Made by a program: the position numbers and the translations under genes. Of a stretch of 64,000 bases of DNA, positions 1 to 11,449 are shown in pieces; positions within the stretch are counted from its first letter, which is position 1; every line of letters begins with the position of its first letter. The DNA is taken from assembly GCA_947579605.1 (NCBI GenBank), contig OX388328.1, forward strand, positions 13,619,684 through 13,683,683, read 5' to 3'. The stretch is from Athripsodes cinereus. Lineage: Eukaryota; Arthropoda; Insecta; Trichoptera; Leptoceridae. Under the pieces are notes generated by a model, which was given only the letters and a program-made list of their open reading frames with translations, was not told where the DNA came from and searched no databases.

Positions 1-2492
1 GATTTATTTTTGAAATATGGTCGCGGGTAAATTTACTGTTATCGGTGCAAAGTTGTGATAACGTACATGCCGCATTTTTAACCATATTAATAATCTCCAG
101 GACGTCCATCATTGTAATTTTTGAATAATGAATAAAACAGAATCAAAATATGAGTAAAAAACAATAAATCGCAGAGTGCCAACCCTGTTTCAATTTAATC
201 AAACTCTTCACCGCTGATTGGTTGCAGTGGACTAGTGTTCAGATTGGTCGGTTGATCAACTGGACGTGACGTAGCTCTTTTGATTTGCAATTTTAGTCCT
301 TATGATTATCAAGTAATTTCGTGGATGTGTAATTTCAAGAAGCGTTTATTAAAACACTCACCGTATGTGGCGGATTGCGTTCAATGTCACTTAAGTTATC
401 ACTTGTAGGGCTTATTTTGATTATAAATTTCCAAGATAATATTCACTAGTTGTAGAGTAATTGTGAAAAGTAAACTGGCAGCAAATTAGTAAAATTGACA
501 GTTGACAATATTGGTAGAAAAATTATAAAAAATTAGGTATTGTATCGTTCATCAATGGTAAAGGTTTACCGAGATCGATCGCGATTTAAATAATAATAAG
601 AACACTTTTTTGATCAGAAAAAAAATCATGACCAATTGGCGAGCTTTTTGCCTGGAGGCAATATCTTCCAGCTAACCAAATCAAGTAACGGAAGTGCATT
701 AAAGAATACTAAAAACATTCAAAATGTCTCTAAACTGTTGCACAGTTAATCTTGCTTAAAATAAATGACCAAGGATTTGACTTGAAATAACTATGGAACG
801 CAGCTATCTTCCTAAGAAAATCAACATCCAAAAATAAGCTTAGTATCCAATGAACCACAGAGTTATCAACGAAATAATGCAATTTATTTTGCTAACAACT
901 AAGATACGTTATCAGCTAAGTAGGAAATAAAATAAATAAATATCAAATTATTGAAATTTTCAAATACCTACTCGCCTTAAAGATGACGCCCGGAAACATT
1001 TCTTTTCTTTTCCGGAATCCCATGAAATATTTTGATTGAAATGAATATCTTAATTAATTATTTTTGCAGTTTTCTTTATTCGCGATTCGTCTTTGCGATC
1101 GTCGACCTCCATATATACGGAATAATAATAATAGGTACACACAATATATTATTATCTTCAAATAATTTTGGTACATGCGAATGTAGGTATTATCTTTATT
1201 TATTAGCTTAAAATAATATGCTTATATCGTATTGTAGGAATCATAATATTTTAGTAAATAATATGCCTAATCCTATACACACACTCATGTATCTTGTTAT
1301 TGCGAACTATGTACTCTTAAATAAACATTGTGTATACGTCAATTTGAAGATGAATTCTTCGATTACATATTTTAACGTCCGAATATAGTCTGTTTATCTA
1401 CATACATTATGTAGTGATTCCTTCATTGTTTTACTGTTATTTTATAAATATAATATATATTATTATACAGTTGGTAGGTCGGTTGCCATCGTCCTGAATC
1501 GTGCCACATTCGCATTGTACATCCGCTACAAGGAGACCCAGCGAACACCAGAATAGTGCAGTTATGGGATCCGAAATTTCGACCTTGCCACTCCAGTATG
1601 CAGTGACGTTTTTATCGCTTTGTCGTTAGCCATCTTCAGGTCATTCTCATCAAATGCATCACGGGATTTGAGAATCACTGCATCTTCAGCTGCTTTTCTA
1701 TACTATGAAGATCTTTGTACAATCAGGACCATATTAAACACTTAAACATCAGGCTAGCGCAAAGAATGATGAGAGCGGAAGCTCTTGAAAGCCGGCTCGC
1801 ATCCAACAAAAAGTCACCGTGGATATACTAAAGAAGTGTTTTATTTATAATTGATTCAACATGAACCAAGAACCGTCGGTTGAAAAAATATCAACTTTAA
1901 ACACATATTTATAATTATGTCAATTATGGTGGATTATCAACATATTGTAGTTTTTATTCATAATTACGTTACGTATGCCTATATAGTGCATGGAATTAAT
2001 TAGTGCATATTATTATGTGTACCCATATCAGTATTATCTATTATCTCTGCGTGTTTATCATATTTCGTTGTTGTTATCTTGGATGATGTATTGTCTATAA
2101 TTATCTGTGTATTCATATATAATCTTTATCTATGCACACATTGTTCACTTTTTTCTGTCATTTTTATATAGCAACCGTAACATGATTACAGGTACTATGG
2201 AGAATTAGAAAAATTGATAAAGTTTACCGATCCAATTTAACCGCCTACAAATGGCATTTCGTCGTTGCATATTCAAAATGAGGTTTGTGCGGACATTTTT
2301 ATTTGGGCATTCTCTTTAAAAACTGTTCATTAGGGCATTAAAATTGTTGTTTGGAATTTTTATTGGCATGTGATATTATTCTTAAAATATTAAATTTTAA
2401 CATTTGATACTAAGAATCACTTTAAAAAATGGTAATGTTATCATTACAAGCAGTTTATTCTAGAAATGTCAAAACATTTATAAATTCATAAT
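1..2492. other. AT-rich stretch, no gene recognised
   Basis: No coding region, RNA gene or clear full-length element is visible here. Two small repeat traces can be seen. Around 1604-1639, minus strand, there is a degenerate copy of the CTGANGAT-hairpin motif described elsewhere in this annotation. Around 1755-1900 the GAGCGGAAGCTC and GAACCGTCGGTT segments recur in the fold-back at 34105-34270. Everything else is AT-rich and unassigned. Confidence 0.5.
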
Positions 2493-2869
2493 TCGAGGGG
2501 TGAAAGGCTATTTGTTTTAACACTAAACCTACCGACATTTTATGTATACCTATTCCTACCACAAGCGGTCAAATGACCGCTTCAAAAAAATAAATATATA
2601 TCATTAGTATAGAACTTTTTTTTTTGCTAATTGGATAGTAAAAACATATTTTTGTTCTATTTAGAAAAGTTTTATGCACATTTATACATTTTTAGCATAT
2701 TTTTTACGTATTATAGAATTTACTATTTTGCGTCGCATATTTTCCACATACGTAAGTAATTTTAACTTTTTCACAAATTGACCTAATAATATCTTATTTG
2801 ATAAGATTTCCATCCAGATGAATCTATAAATGCATTTGTTCTTGTTTCTGATGAACATTCTTGGCGTAG

Positions 2870-3250
2870 CTGTGTCTCTTTCTGACATTTGGTCTTCTTG
2901 TGCCAACTGAAATAAAAATTATTCCTTCGAAATTTCTTCACCCGTAATTTCCTTATATTACATCCAAGCATTTATCCCGGCTAAATCTAAGATATTGAAA
3001 AGTACCTATAAAGGTATTTTTAACATTTAGATTTTACACCATACTTTCTGGCCATTGAAGTTCCCCAAGTGAGGCTGATGGTTCTCTTTCTTTGTCTCTT
3101 CCCAAATATGGAGAACCGTTTACTATGTACTTACTCACAACTTATATCGAAAGAGAACCAAAATTTTATACCAAATTTGTCCGATTTATTGGGCAAGTAT
3201 AGAGTTAATCTACGACGTGCTTTTATTAGGAAATAATTGTTCATCTATGG
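2870..3250 (-). pseudogene. piggyBac transposase remnant
   Basis: Conceptual translation of the minus strand gives pieces typical of the DDE_Tnp_1_7 family. From about 3245 down there is a KARRRLTLYLPNKSDKFG-like segment followed by GIKFW. After a frame change comes KYIVNGSPYLGRDKERE. After an apparent deletion comes the ILDLAGINAWM and EEISRRNN region near 3010-2910. Stops and frameshifts break it, and most of the N-terminal half is missing. It cannot encode a working transposase. Recognition is from motif memory, not an alignment. Confidence 0.7.
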
Positions 3251-3530
3251 AGAGACAAATGCTCCTGGGTTATAACAGTTTTGACTGTTTTCGATGAAAT
3301 GGAACCAAACTTGAGAGATGAAAGCAAACTCATCGTTTTGTAGGCATTAGCTACTTTGACTTCTATTGTAAAACCAAACAAATTTCTAAAATTATTTCTA
3401 TAAATTCAGTTCGGTTTATAGTTGTCGAGGAAAATAACGAACCCCATTTCTTATTCCATAAATATGATACTTAGATACATATTTTTAGGCACAAGCTAGA
3501 CATTTGTTTCAATCGCTTGTTTGTTCATAC

Positions 3531-3968
3531 TAGAGGTCTTCAAACTTTTTTGTTTCACAGACCACTCGCCGTATTTTTCGGTTTTGGCTAGACCTAACCA
3601 TACTTGATATTAATAATTTATACATTTATCAACTTCAAATGCATTTCTGACATCTGGTATAATGTAACTCACATTGAAAGATTGTTCTTCAATAGTGCTT
3701 ATTCCGATCAGTTCCTTTTTCTAATGACAATTTCTCTTCGTATTGACAACACTCATTTCTGCGATTATGTAAAGAAATAGGTATTATTTGTATATGTGGA
3801 TGACTCCATGGAGTGCCAAAAGTAAAATCAAGTCCTGTTTGTATGATATCCATTATCCTTGACCCCCATTTTCTTTTCATAAACCCCCACTTTTTTCCGC
3901 CGACATGGACTCTTTGTAGGTATTCTTAGACCTCTTGAAGTCGATATTGATCACTTTGGGAATCATTG
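3531..3968. mobile_element. hAT-type MITE, degenerate, inside the piggyBac remnant
   Basis: The left end reads TAGAGGTCTTCAAACTTTTT and the right end, reversed, reads CAATGATTCCCAAAG. Both resemble the CAGNGGTTCCCAAA ends of the cleaner copy at 12611-13146. The possible 8-bp duplications (GTTCATAC and GTTAACGC) agree at only 5 of 8 positions, so this copy is old. It contains no transposase. Confidence 0.6.
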
Positions 3969-4284
3969 GTTAACGCTGTAGATCCACAACTACACCACGG
4001 ACTTATAAAACTTTTTTCATTTGTACACTTTCCGAAAAATAAAGTAGTTAATAACAGGAATTGTTCAAAAGGTCAAATGACCGCTCGTGGTAGACTAGAC
4101 ATGCAATAAAAAAAAATCAGAAACTAAAAAATAAAAAAAGTTGTGAATATTCAAAAATGGAATATATCCATATTATAGGAAAAGTCAGAAAGTTACATGT
4201 CGATACAGCAACGTTATGTACAAGAAATTCTAAACGAAATTTCAAAAACGGTCATTTGACCGCGCTCGGTAGGTTTAGTGTTAA

Positions 4285-5550
4285 GCGAGACTTTTGCCGA
4301 AAATGAGTTATATATATGGTCGGAATCGGCAAATTTTTCTGCGTCGATTGGTCTAGGTTTCGAGTCAATCGGAGTACTTTTTTGGCGCTTGAACGAAAAA
4401 AAATAGGTCTAATTTTTCAAACGTGATGTATGATCTGACATCAAATTTGTCACTTGATTTAAACACTTCACTTAAACCATTCATTAATACTGATTAATAC
4501 AGACTATTGGAGCATAAGCTATTTTTCTTTCTTCCAATTTGCAGATAGATGGTAGTTAAAGCTTTTTTCCGTGTGTGCAAATTGTCATAAAAAGTACCTT
4601 AAACCGTTTTGCCCTCTTCTGCTATTTCTCTGCATTGTCGCTTCATACATTTAGCCGATATTTAAAAAAGTAGTGCATGTCGCATGAACCGTTTTCGCTG
4701 CAACCGTTTGCACCAACTTTTGACTGTTCAACCAATTTTCTATTTCGTAATATTGATAATGATGGTCGTTTCAACTATTTCGTCTCATTTTTATTTTTGA
4801 AAACATGTTATTTGAGACAAATAATAATTTTAATAATTTCATCTCTATTTATCTATTTTTTGGTTTTTGTTTTTTCGATAAGATTATGTTTGTTTTAATA
4901 ATTATACCAGTGCATTGTTTTATTAGCTATTATAATATTTTTCCAGATTTCTCATTGTAACAATAAATATTATTGACAACAATTCTTTTACTTGTTTAAT
5001 AAAAAATATCATAATTAATGTTTTTATGTTTTCTTTTAAACCCAAGATTCACTTAGCATTACGACAAAAATTATTTTGTATCAACTACCTAGTTTTATAA
5101 AATCCTTTCAGGAGGAGGATGTAAAACAATTAATTAAGAATGTTATTGTTGCTTAAGTCACTGTTCCTGTTTCCGTTTATCTTTCAGCTTGTAGTTAAAA
5201 CAAATAGCCTATTTCAATTATCTTTGGTCAATGTCAGATAAATCGTTATTCCTTCCACTAATTAATTACAGCGATGTCGCTTAAAACGTTTTTCCCTTCA
5301 TTAATGTTTTATGCCGTTGGTGGTTGAATCATTTTTCCTGACTCCGGATAAAAGCCAAATTGTATTAAGCGACACATAATTTGGATGTTTTGAAGGTATT
5401 ATTACTGAAAATTATGCCAAAATATGTGTTGATTTTTTTTAAACATGCTGTTCTTAGAACGTTTTTAAATAGGACTAATCGTTTTTTTATAATATTTTTT
5501 TTTCTAAAAAAAATAACTTTAAATTGCTCTCCTGTAAAGTTCACAAAATG
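4285..5550. other. Interior of the 2493-5582 element, no gene
   Basis: AT-rich sequence without a supported reading frame. Short open frames at 4677-4898 and 5381-5587 show low-complexity, hydrophobic translations with no family resemblance and are taken as chance. Confidence 0.5.
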
Positions 5551-5699
5551 TCGCTTAAAACAAATAGCCTTTCACCCCTCGATATAGATTTGCAGATGTA
5601 GCTAAACCAACTACAAATGGCATCCAGTGGCGCTGCGAAGCTTATTTTCCGCGAGGATAAGGGTTGTCACATCATACACCTTTGCTGGAAACGTTGCAC

Positions 5700-6060
5700 T
5701 GGCTAAGAGTAGGTGAAAGGGTTCAATACAAATTGTAGCTTATAGTCTACAAGGCTTTGAATAATATGGCACCTCAGTCACTTTCTGAGCTCTGAGTTCT
5801 CAAAATACCTGCAAGTAGACCCCTACGCTCAGCAAAGACATTCACCAATTTGTTGAACGAGCTTAATAGCGCAAACAAGTTGACAGTGCTTTTGGTGTCG
5901 TAGGACCCGTCATCTGGAACCGACTCCTGGAGGACCTTCGTAAAAATCAATCAATAACAACGTTCAGCAGCAAATGGATTACATCGCTCTTTCAAGATAG
6001 TTTTCCGTGCCTTTAAGATGGATGCTCCATTAATTTGCACCTAATAAATCATCCAACATG
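5700..6060 (+). mobile_element. LINE-B (CR1/L2-like) ORF2 tail, 5'-truncated
   Basis: The broken translation gives the sequence class seen at the very end of CR1/L2-like ORF2 proteins: LRSAK, then a GPV-WNRL-EDLR core, then a TTFSSK-like segment. The 3' end TCCATTAA...AATAAATCATCCAACAT matches other copies at 34900 and 35690. Frameshifts make it non-coding. The clade call is inference. Confidence 0.65.
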
Positions 6061-6162
6061 CATGCAATCACCTTTAATATAGAAATTGGTGATGCTAAAA
6101 ATCGAATTGAGCGACCAATATAATTTTATAACTATCAGTTTTTAACGAGCGTTGGTTCAAAA

Positions 6163-6332
6163 GGATATATCTGGGTTTTGTTTGTTATAAACCCAAATAC
6201 AACCTTATACACCTTTCACAGTAAGCTACTAAAAGCTTGTGTCGTGAAAGGGGAGTTTGCTGGCACCTGGTATCGAACCACGGGCCCCTTGTTCACGAGG
6301 CCGAGACTCTACCTCCAGTCTACCGACGAACT
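6163..6332 (-). mobile_element. SINE-B, tRNA-headed
   Basis: On the minus strand the head holds a B-box-like GGTTCGATACC preceded by GGTAGAGTCTCGGCC. It is followed by the family body (CACGACACAAGCTTTTAGTAG, then GTTGTATTTGGGTTTATAAC) and a short AT tail. The same body occurs at 21594, 23840 and 46620. It is a SINE and not a functional tRNA because no acceptor stem closes. Confidence 0.8.
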
Positions 6333-6892
6333 TTAATATGTTCATATCTCCCTCGAGTCTGTCTTTGTATGGATGCATTTATAAAAAGGAAGTGTTGATT
6401 CAGAATATTAAATTGATGGTCCATATATATTTAGAACTACATATGCACTTTGACCCTTTCTTTATTAGATATCCAATCCTTCTTTTCACCCTACAAGAGA
6501 AAATAGAATTATAATTAATTATATGAATAATATAATATGTCTTGCCATATATAGCATGCTTACATGATAAGTTCACATATAAATATTTTAGCCAGTTCGT
6601 AGGTATATTTGTATGTATATATGTCCTCAATGGACTCCGTAATTAGGAAAGATAGAGTTAAAATAATACACACTATACGAGTCCTCATTCTCTGGACAGG
6701 TTTTAGGCTAAAAACATTTTAAATATCTTGTTTATTGACAGAGATATTAGTGTTATTTGATTTGTATGGAAGTTGAATAAATTGTTGATATCATGATGGA
6801 ACATGCCCACAGAATTGTCAAAAGTATTTGAATCATGGTTAGGTGAATTATATATCACAATATATCAATATATATATATCACCAATTATCTT

Positions 6893-7040
6893 CAATTAAT
6901 TTGAAACAAGTGTTTCTTTCCACTATAAATTATTGATCGCGAGAGAGACGTCTTTCCACTTATCAGGTCATCATCAATCATTTGATTGATCTCTCGATTT
7001 ACAATTTAAAGTAGAAAAAACTACTTCTTCAATTTACCTA
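6893..7040. repeat. Fold-back family FB1 (GAGAGACGTCTTTC), degenerate copy
   Basis: TTGAAACAAGTGTTTCTTTC and GAGAGACGTCTTTC match the arms of the much cleaner fold-back at 40980-41170. The shared trailing segment TATGGAATTCTACT...GTGTGCACCGACACAAT is displaced to about 7363-7392, beyond another fold-back at 7145-7285. No coding sequence. Confidence 0.6.
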
Positions 7041-7144
7041 ATTATGGAATTTATTATTTTTATTTATAAGATTACGGCAACCCGTCCCTTGTGGGACGAT
7101 TTGTGGCAAAATTATGGAATTCTTAAATATTTAATTTATTTAAT

Positions 7145-7285
7145 TAAAACACTGTGTCTTTCACTTAAAGTTTATTTTTTCAAAAGCTTTTTGGACTACG
7201 TCTAAAATCTAATAAAAGTTTTAAGTATTTTTCCACTGAGGATGGACGTAGTCCGAAAAACTTATGATAATATTTAATACAGTGT
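7145..7285. repeat. Fold-back with AACACTGT ends and CTGANGAT motif
   Basis: The outer arms are AATTAAAACACTGT (left) and ACAGTGTTTTAATTT (right). The inner arms are TTTGGACTACGTC at about 7188-7201 and GACGTAGTCC at about 7245-7254. At 7236 the + strand reads CTGAGGAT, then stem GGAC, loop GTA, stem GTCC, then GAAAAAC. This is one of the copies of the covarying motif. Confidence 0.7.
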
Positions 7286-7695
7286 TTTAATTTAAACAAA
7301 TTAAATTTTTTTTTATGACGATCTTTCACAGTGTTTGCTCTTCAAAACTAAATAAATTATGGAATTCTACTCTGTGTGCACCGACACAATAAATGAATCA
7401 TAGTGTTTGAATGGTTTCCTCAAATTTTGCCATTTCTTAGTAGAGTTCTTATGCCGTCCACAAATTAGTGTCGAATTGTCAATTTGATGTTTACATCTTA
7501 AACGAGACCGTGTATAACTTCTTTAGTAATAATATTGATAAAAATAATTGCATTAAGTAGAAATAATAGATAAATGTATTATAGATAAAATATTATAATG
7601 TACTGTACCAATGTTACTGAGCGGTACCAACGAGGTCACATAGTCGCGGCTGCTAACTGAACCGATTGCTGTTAGAATTGCGTCATAATACGAAG

Positions 7696-7696
<1 letters not shown>

Positions 7697-7726
<30 letters not shown>

Positions 7727-7735
7727 GTGTGTGTA
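7697..7735. repeat. (GT)n microsatellite, interrupted
   Basis: An alternating GT run with a GAGG and an AT interruption. Simple sequence only. Confidence 0.9.
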
Positions 7736-7904
7736 GTATATTATATATTAAAGAGGTTTTTTTTTTTACCAAAACCATGTACATACATATTAAGTGGGTA
7801 AAATGCTTTTCTAGAAGTTTTACGTACGTAATATTATGTACCATGTGGGGTGTCAAAGCCAAGTTTTTTTTTTAATTGCAATTACATAACGACTACGAAA
7901 TTTA

Positions 7905-8010
7905 AAAACAAATGTTTTCTCCTGTTATTAATGTTCTTTATTGAGAAAGACGTCTTTCGTTTTATAAGGACATTGTCAATCAATCTACATTGACAATGTT
8001 CCCAAAATGA
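7905..8010. repeat. FB1 fold-back fragment
   Basis: AGACGTCTTTCG followed by AAGGACATTGTCAATC and then the reverse ATTGACAATGTTC. The same GACGTCTTTCG...ATTGTCAATC segment occurs at 39360-39400. A shorter AAGGACATTGTCAATC trace is at 54770-54785. It forms a small hairpin around 7968-8000. Confidence 0.55.
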
Positions 8011-8017
8011 AACATAA

Positions 8018-8434
8018 GGGGCCACTTGCAGATTCTTTTTTTTTAAATAAAATTGTAAATTAGTATGAAAGAAACACAACCACAATTTATTTTAATTTTC
8101 CTTGTACACTTTTCTTAGATATTAGTTTTTTAAAATTGGATTTTCTCGGAGTGATAAAAAACGATATGGCGGCACTGTGACGTCACGAAGTCCCGTGAAT
8201 CATAATTACTTTCGCACCACAGATTATAATCTCATACACACATGGGACTCCGTGACGTCATAAGCTGTCAAAAGCCATTTTTTGCCAAACGTCAAAAAAT
8301 TTGAATTTTATTTTTGGAAATTCTACATAATTTAGATATTTAAAAAAATTAAACTGACATCTTTGTGTTTTCCGACCTCAAATTTACTTAATTCGATCAT
8401 TTTTATTAAAATCCCCCACGACTGCAAGTGGCCC
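8018..8434. mobile_element. MITE with GGGCCACTTGCAG ends
   Basis: The inverted ends are GGGCCACTTGCAG (8018-8031) and CTGCAAGTGGCCC (8422-8434). The element is 417 bp with no transposase. It contains a second, internal inverted pair around two TGACGTCA palindromes (8178-8185 and 8253-8260). The superfamily is not assigned because the target duplication is unclear. Confidence 0.7.
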
Positions 8435-8948
8435 ATTACAATTCCGAAAAATATACCCATATACAACCTTAACCCTAAAATTATTTCATAGTTGGTATCT
8501 ATGTACAACCTTAACCTTAGAAATAACTTCACAAAATTTCGCAATTTCGCTATATTGTACTACGATGGCCAAATATTTTCTTTTTGTCGCCTGCGTTCTC
8601 CTTGAGAACATAATGGAGAAGTCTATTTAACTATTGAAAGGAACAAAGACAACGTATGTCTTTAATAACAGTGCGATTATTATTATATAGTATATTTCAC
8701 TTTCTGTTGTGTTTTTAAAGCATATTATAAATTTATAAAACTTACAAAAATGCCGATTTCTCGAATATAAGACAATTTTCGACTTATTGAGCTGTGAAAT
8801 TGGACAGTCGAATTAGGTTTGGAACATAAGTTCGTAGATTAGGCCGAAAATACGTAGATTCGGGACAAAACTACGTAGATTACCGAATGAGACCAAACGT
8901 GCGTAGATCTTCGTAAAAAGCGGTTACAAGTCCCTATTACCTTATTGT

Positions 8949-9051
8949 GGAAAGAGGTGACGCAATTGGCACAGATACGCTCTGAATGGAGGAGGCTGGT
9001 TTCTGCCCTGTGCTCCCGAGAGGAGCGTTGAGGGCGATGATTGATTGATTG
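8949..9051 (+). mobile_element. LINE-C 3' end, very short 5'-truncated insertion
   Basis: The last about 25 codons of LINE-C ORF2 (ending ...CSREER then stop) run into a (TTGA)n-like tail. A 13-bp target duplication ATTACCTTATTGT flanks it at 8936-8948 and 9052-9064. This defines the 3' end of the family and shows it is moved by target-primed reverse transcription. Longer copies lie at 48370, 51047 and 62616. Confidence 0.85.
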
Positions 9052-9099
9052 ATTACCTTATTGTAGGTAGTTATATTCTTTAATTACTCATTCTTACTA

Positions 9100-9639
9100 C
9101 AGTCGATTCCGCTTAATTGGGACAGCCGCTTATTTGGGACAAATCTCAAACAATAGAAACCAAACCAATTAACCAATAGTAAATTTATATGTTTAATTGG
9201 GACAATATTCCGCTTAATTGGGACAGTAAATTTAAGATTTAAGATTTTGTAGAAGTGAAATGTTACAAAAACAAAAGACAGACTACATTTGACTCATTTT
9301 TCCATTGAATTAAATTGTATGTACCTACCATTGATTATTTTAATTAGGAATTTATTTTTTCTTTATTATTATTTATATGTAATTTACAGTTATTATTACA
9401 GTTATATTTATTATATATTACCTATATGTAATTTACAGTTTCCAAGAGTTTATAAAATAAAATAATTGAAAAAAATATGCATTGTTTAATTTTATGTGTG
9501 TATTACTGGTTAATGGCCTTAGTTGCCAAAACCAAATAAATAAATTTAAAAAAATGTGAAATTCGCTTAATCGGGACAGCCGCTTAATTGGGACAAAATG
9601 CCCAAGTCCCGATGTGTCCCAATTTAGCGGAATCGACTG
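9100..9639. mobile_element. pogo/Tigger-like MITE with TA duplication
   Basis: Ends CAGTCGATTCCGCTTAATTG and, inverted, the same with one or two changes, flanked by TA at 9098-9099 and 9640-9641. The subterminal unit CCGCTTAATTGGGACA is repeated several times near both ends. No transposase remains. An open frame at 9433-9747 on the minus strand is a by-product of the AT-rich interior. The superfamily is inferred from the TA target and the CAGTCGA-type ends. Confidence 0.8.
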
Positions 9640-10890
9640 TATTTGTAAAAATTCGTAGATTTGGCAACACCGGTTACGAGTCCCTATTACCTTATTGTAG
9701 GTAGTTAATATTCTATAATCACTCATTCTTAGTATGTATAAAAACAAAGATTTTCTGATTGCAGCATACTAGACACGATTGTCATGTTTACGATATGGAT
9801 GGACGGTTCCGTATCGACATTTGTTACGTTATTTATTTTTGCTATGAGGAAACTCCGCCGTGCATTGGCGTAACGTATCGGGTTAGAAAATTATCGGTTA
9901 CAAGTAATAATTAGGTAGCCATCACTGCAGCACGGTCGTTACTAGACGAGAGTATAGACAAAAAACGAAAACAGTTGAAAATTGACAAAGTCCGAATTTT
10001 TTTTTTTTTGAATTTGTAGTAATATTTATTCACAATTTTGTTAAGGAAGTGAATTGTGCTGAAGACAATATAAAATTTGAAAATATATTCTTCCTTAAAT
10101 GGAGTTACCAAGTGAAATGCTGGCTGTAATGAATGTTTTATGACCTGTGTGTCAATTTTTTACCCCACTTTAAGATCGTAAAACGGCGCCAATGAAGCAA
10201 ATCATCCAACATCATAATGATCTTCACAAAATATAAATGCGGTGACGAGATTGACACAACGCAATCATTTCTTGTTATGCATGTTTTTTTTTTTAAATAT
10301 GTAATGAAAAAAAAAATCGGGCTTTGACCGGTTCGAGCAATTCTTACGTTAGATTTATTCATACCAGCTATTTCTAGTTCAGGAAATAAACATGAATAAT
10401 AATGAACATAATATAAGATTACACCAGTCGGCCTATTAAAAGCACGCATTTCATGCGAGTAAAGCAATATACAAATAGAAATATACGGAAAATAAATCGA
10501 ATTGTTAGTCAATAATAATTATATCATTAGGATTTAATAAGAATAATGTAATGATAGGTCTTTAGGTTGTCAAGTGGCCAAGTGGTCAATAATTAGACGG
10601 AACATTAATGTTGTTACGTAATATATTATGAGTAATATGCCTTTAGCTGTTTTAAGACTGAAACTCTTGCCGGCCAAAATAACCCTCGTGTGTGGAATCT
10701 TTTGACTACACACCTTCGATGTCTTTCATGCCGGGAGAAACCAACACAGACATACAACAAGACAAAAAAGCATGACAGAGGCAACCAGAAGTAGAATGGA
10801 TAGACTTATAAAATTGTTAAAAAATAAAATCGTAGGAAAAATCTGGATGCACTATGAACAATAATTGCAAGCCTTATTATTTATATAAAC
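9640..10890. other. No gene recognised
   Basis: 9651-9733 repeats the sequence that lay around 8910-9095 before the LINE-C and pogo insertions (GGTTAC-AGTCCCTATTACC...ACTCATTCTTA), so it looks like an old tandem duplication. 10670-10740 shares TGGAATCTTTTGACTACAC with 11830 and 23440. Minus-strand open frames at 9911-10111 and 10138-10512 have no recognisable content. Confidence 0.45.
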
Positions 10891-10895
10891 ATTAT

Positions 10896-11442
10896 ATCGA
10901 TGGTATAAAGCACAAAAGACACATGTCCACTTTTAAGGTAAAATGAGTTTAAACATGTACAAGATCGTTTGCAACGCCATCTATGTCCTGACTAAATATT
11001 ACCAACAATCTTAATATCATTATTGAAATATTTAATAAAAACCAAATGTCACATGTCCACAAATGCACTTTGTTTTGTGCACAGATGTGACATGTCACAT
11101 AAGATATGAAGATTCTAAAAAACAATGTCCATCTAGGACGGACATGTGTCATCTGTGCACGCATAAACACATCCCAATAGTCGCCGTGAGCGGCGCTTCC
11201 ATCACACTTCGAAACACATGTCCATGACCATCATCTAGAAATGGTAATTCTTGACATTCTGGTTAAAAATATAATAAAAAATAAGTAATAAATGACATTA
11301 CAAAAGAACAAAGGTATGATTTTCAACACCTTCTGCATTAATTTGAAGCTAGTGAATTAATTGAGAATCTCAAACTTTAAAATCCTGTTTTCTCTTAACT
11401 GTCAAATGTGGACATGTGTCTTTTGTGCTTTATACCATCGAT
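10896..11442. mobile_element. 547-bp MITE with ATCGATGGTATAAAGC ends
   Basis: Inverted repeats of about 36 bp begin ATCGATGGTATAAAGCACAA. A 5-bp duplication ATTAT flanks the element (10891-10895 and 11443-11447). Inside, ACATGTCCAC/GTGGACATGT recurs many times in both orientations. No transposase, so the superfamily is open. The minus-strand frame 10949-11170 is not considered real. Confidence 0.8.
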
Positions 11443-11449
11443 ATTATAT

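Larger units (their letters stand above)
2521..4280 (-). mobile_element. Degraded piggyBac-type transposon with TTAA duplication
   Basis: TTAA occurs on both sides (2517-2520 and 4281-4284), next to 15-bp inverted ends CACTAAACCTACCGA. Subterminal palindromes GGTCAAATGACC occur near both ends. A broken piggyBac transposase lies inside on the minus strand and a hAT-type MITE interrupts it. The insertion is inside the left inverted repeat of the 2493-5582 element, so it is younger than that element. Confidence 0.85.
2493..5582. mobile_element. Non-autonomous inverted-repeat element, host of nested insertions
   Basis: The ends are inverted repeats of about 32 bp beginning TCGAGGGGTGAAAGGC. The left copy is interrupted at 2517-2520 by a TTAA insertion and resumes as GCGA at 4285. 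The right copy is 5551-5582. Without the insert the element would be about 1.3 kb. A third partial copy of the terminal sequence lies near 5190-5215. No transposase is seen in its own sequence (4285-5550), so the superfamily is unassigned. Confidence 0.65.

Noticed and set aside
9433..9747. 104-codon minus frame
   Set aside because: It crosses the end of the pogo-like MITE and translates its terminal repeat.
10138..10512. 124-codon minus frame
   Set aside because: AT-rich, no recognisable domain, no splice or codon-usage support.
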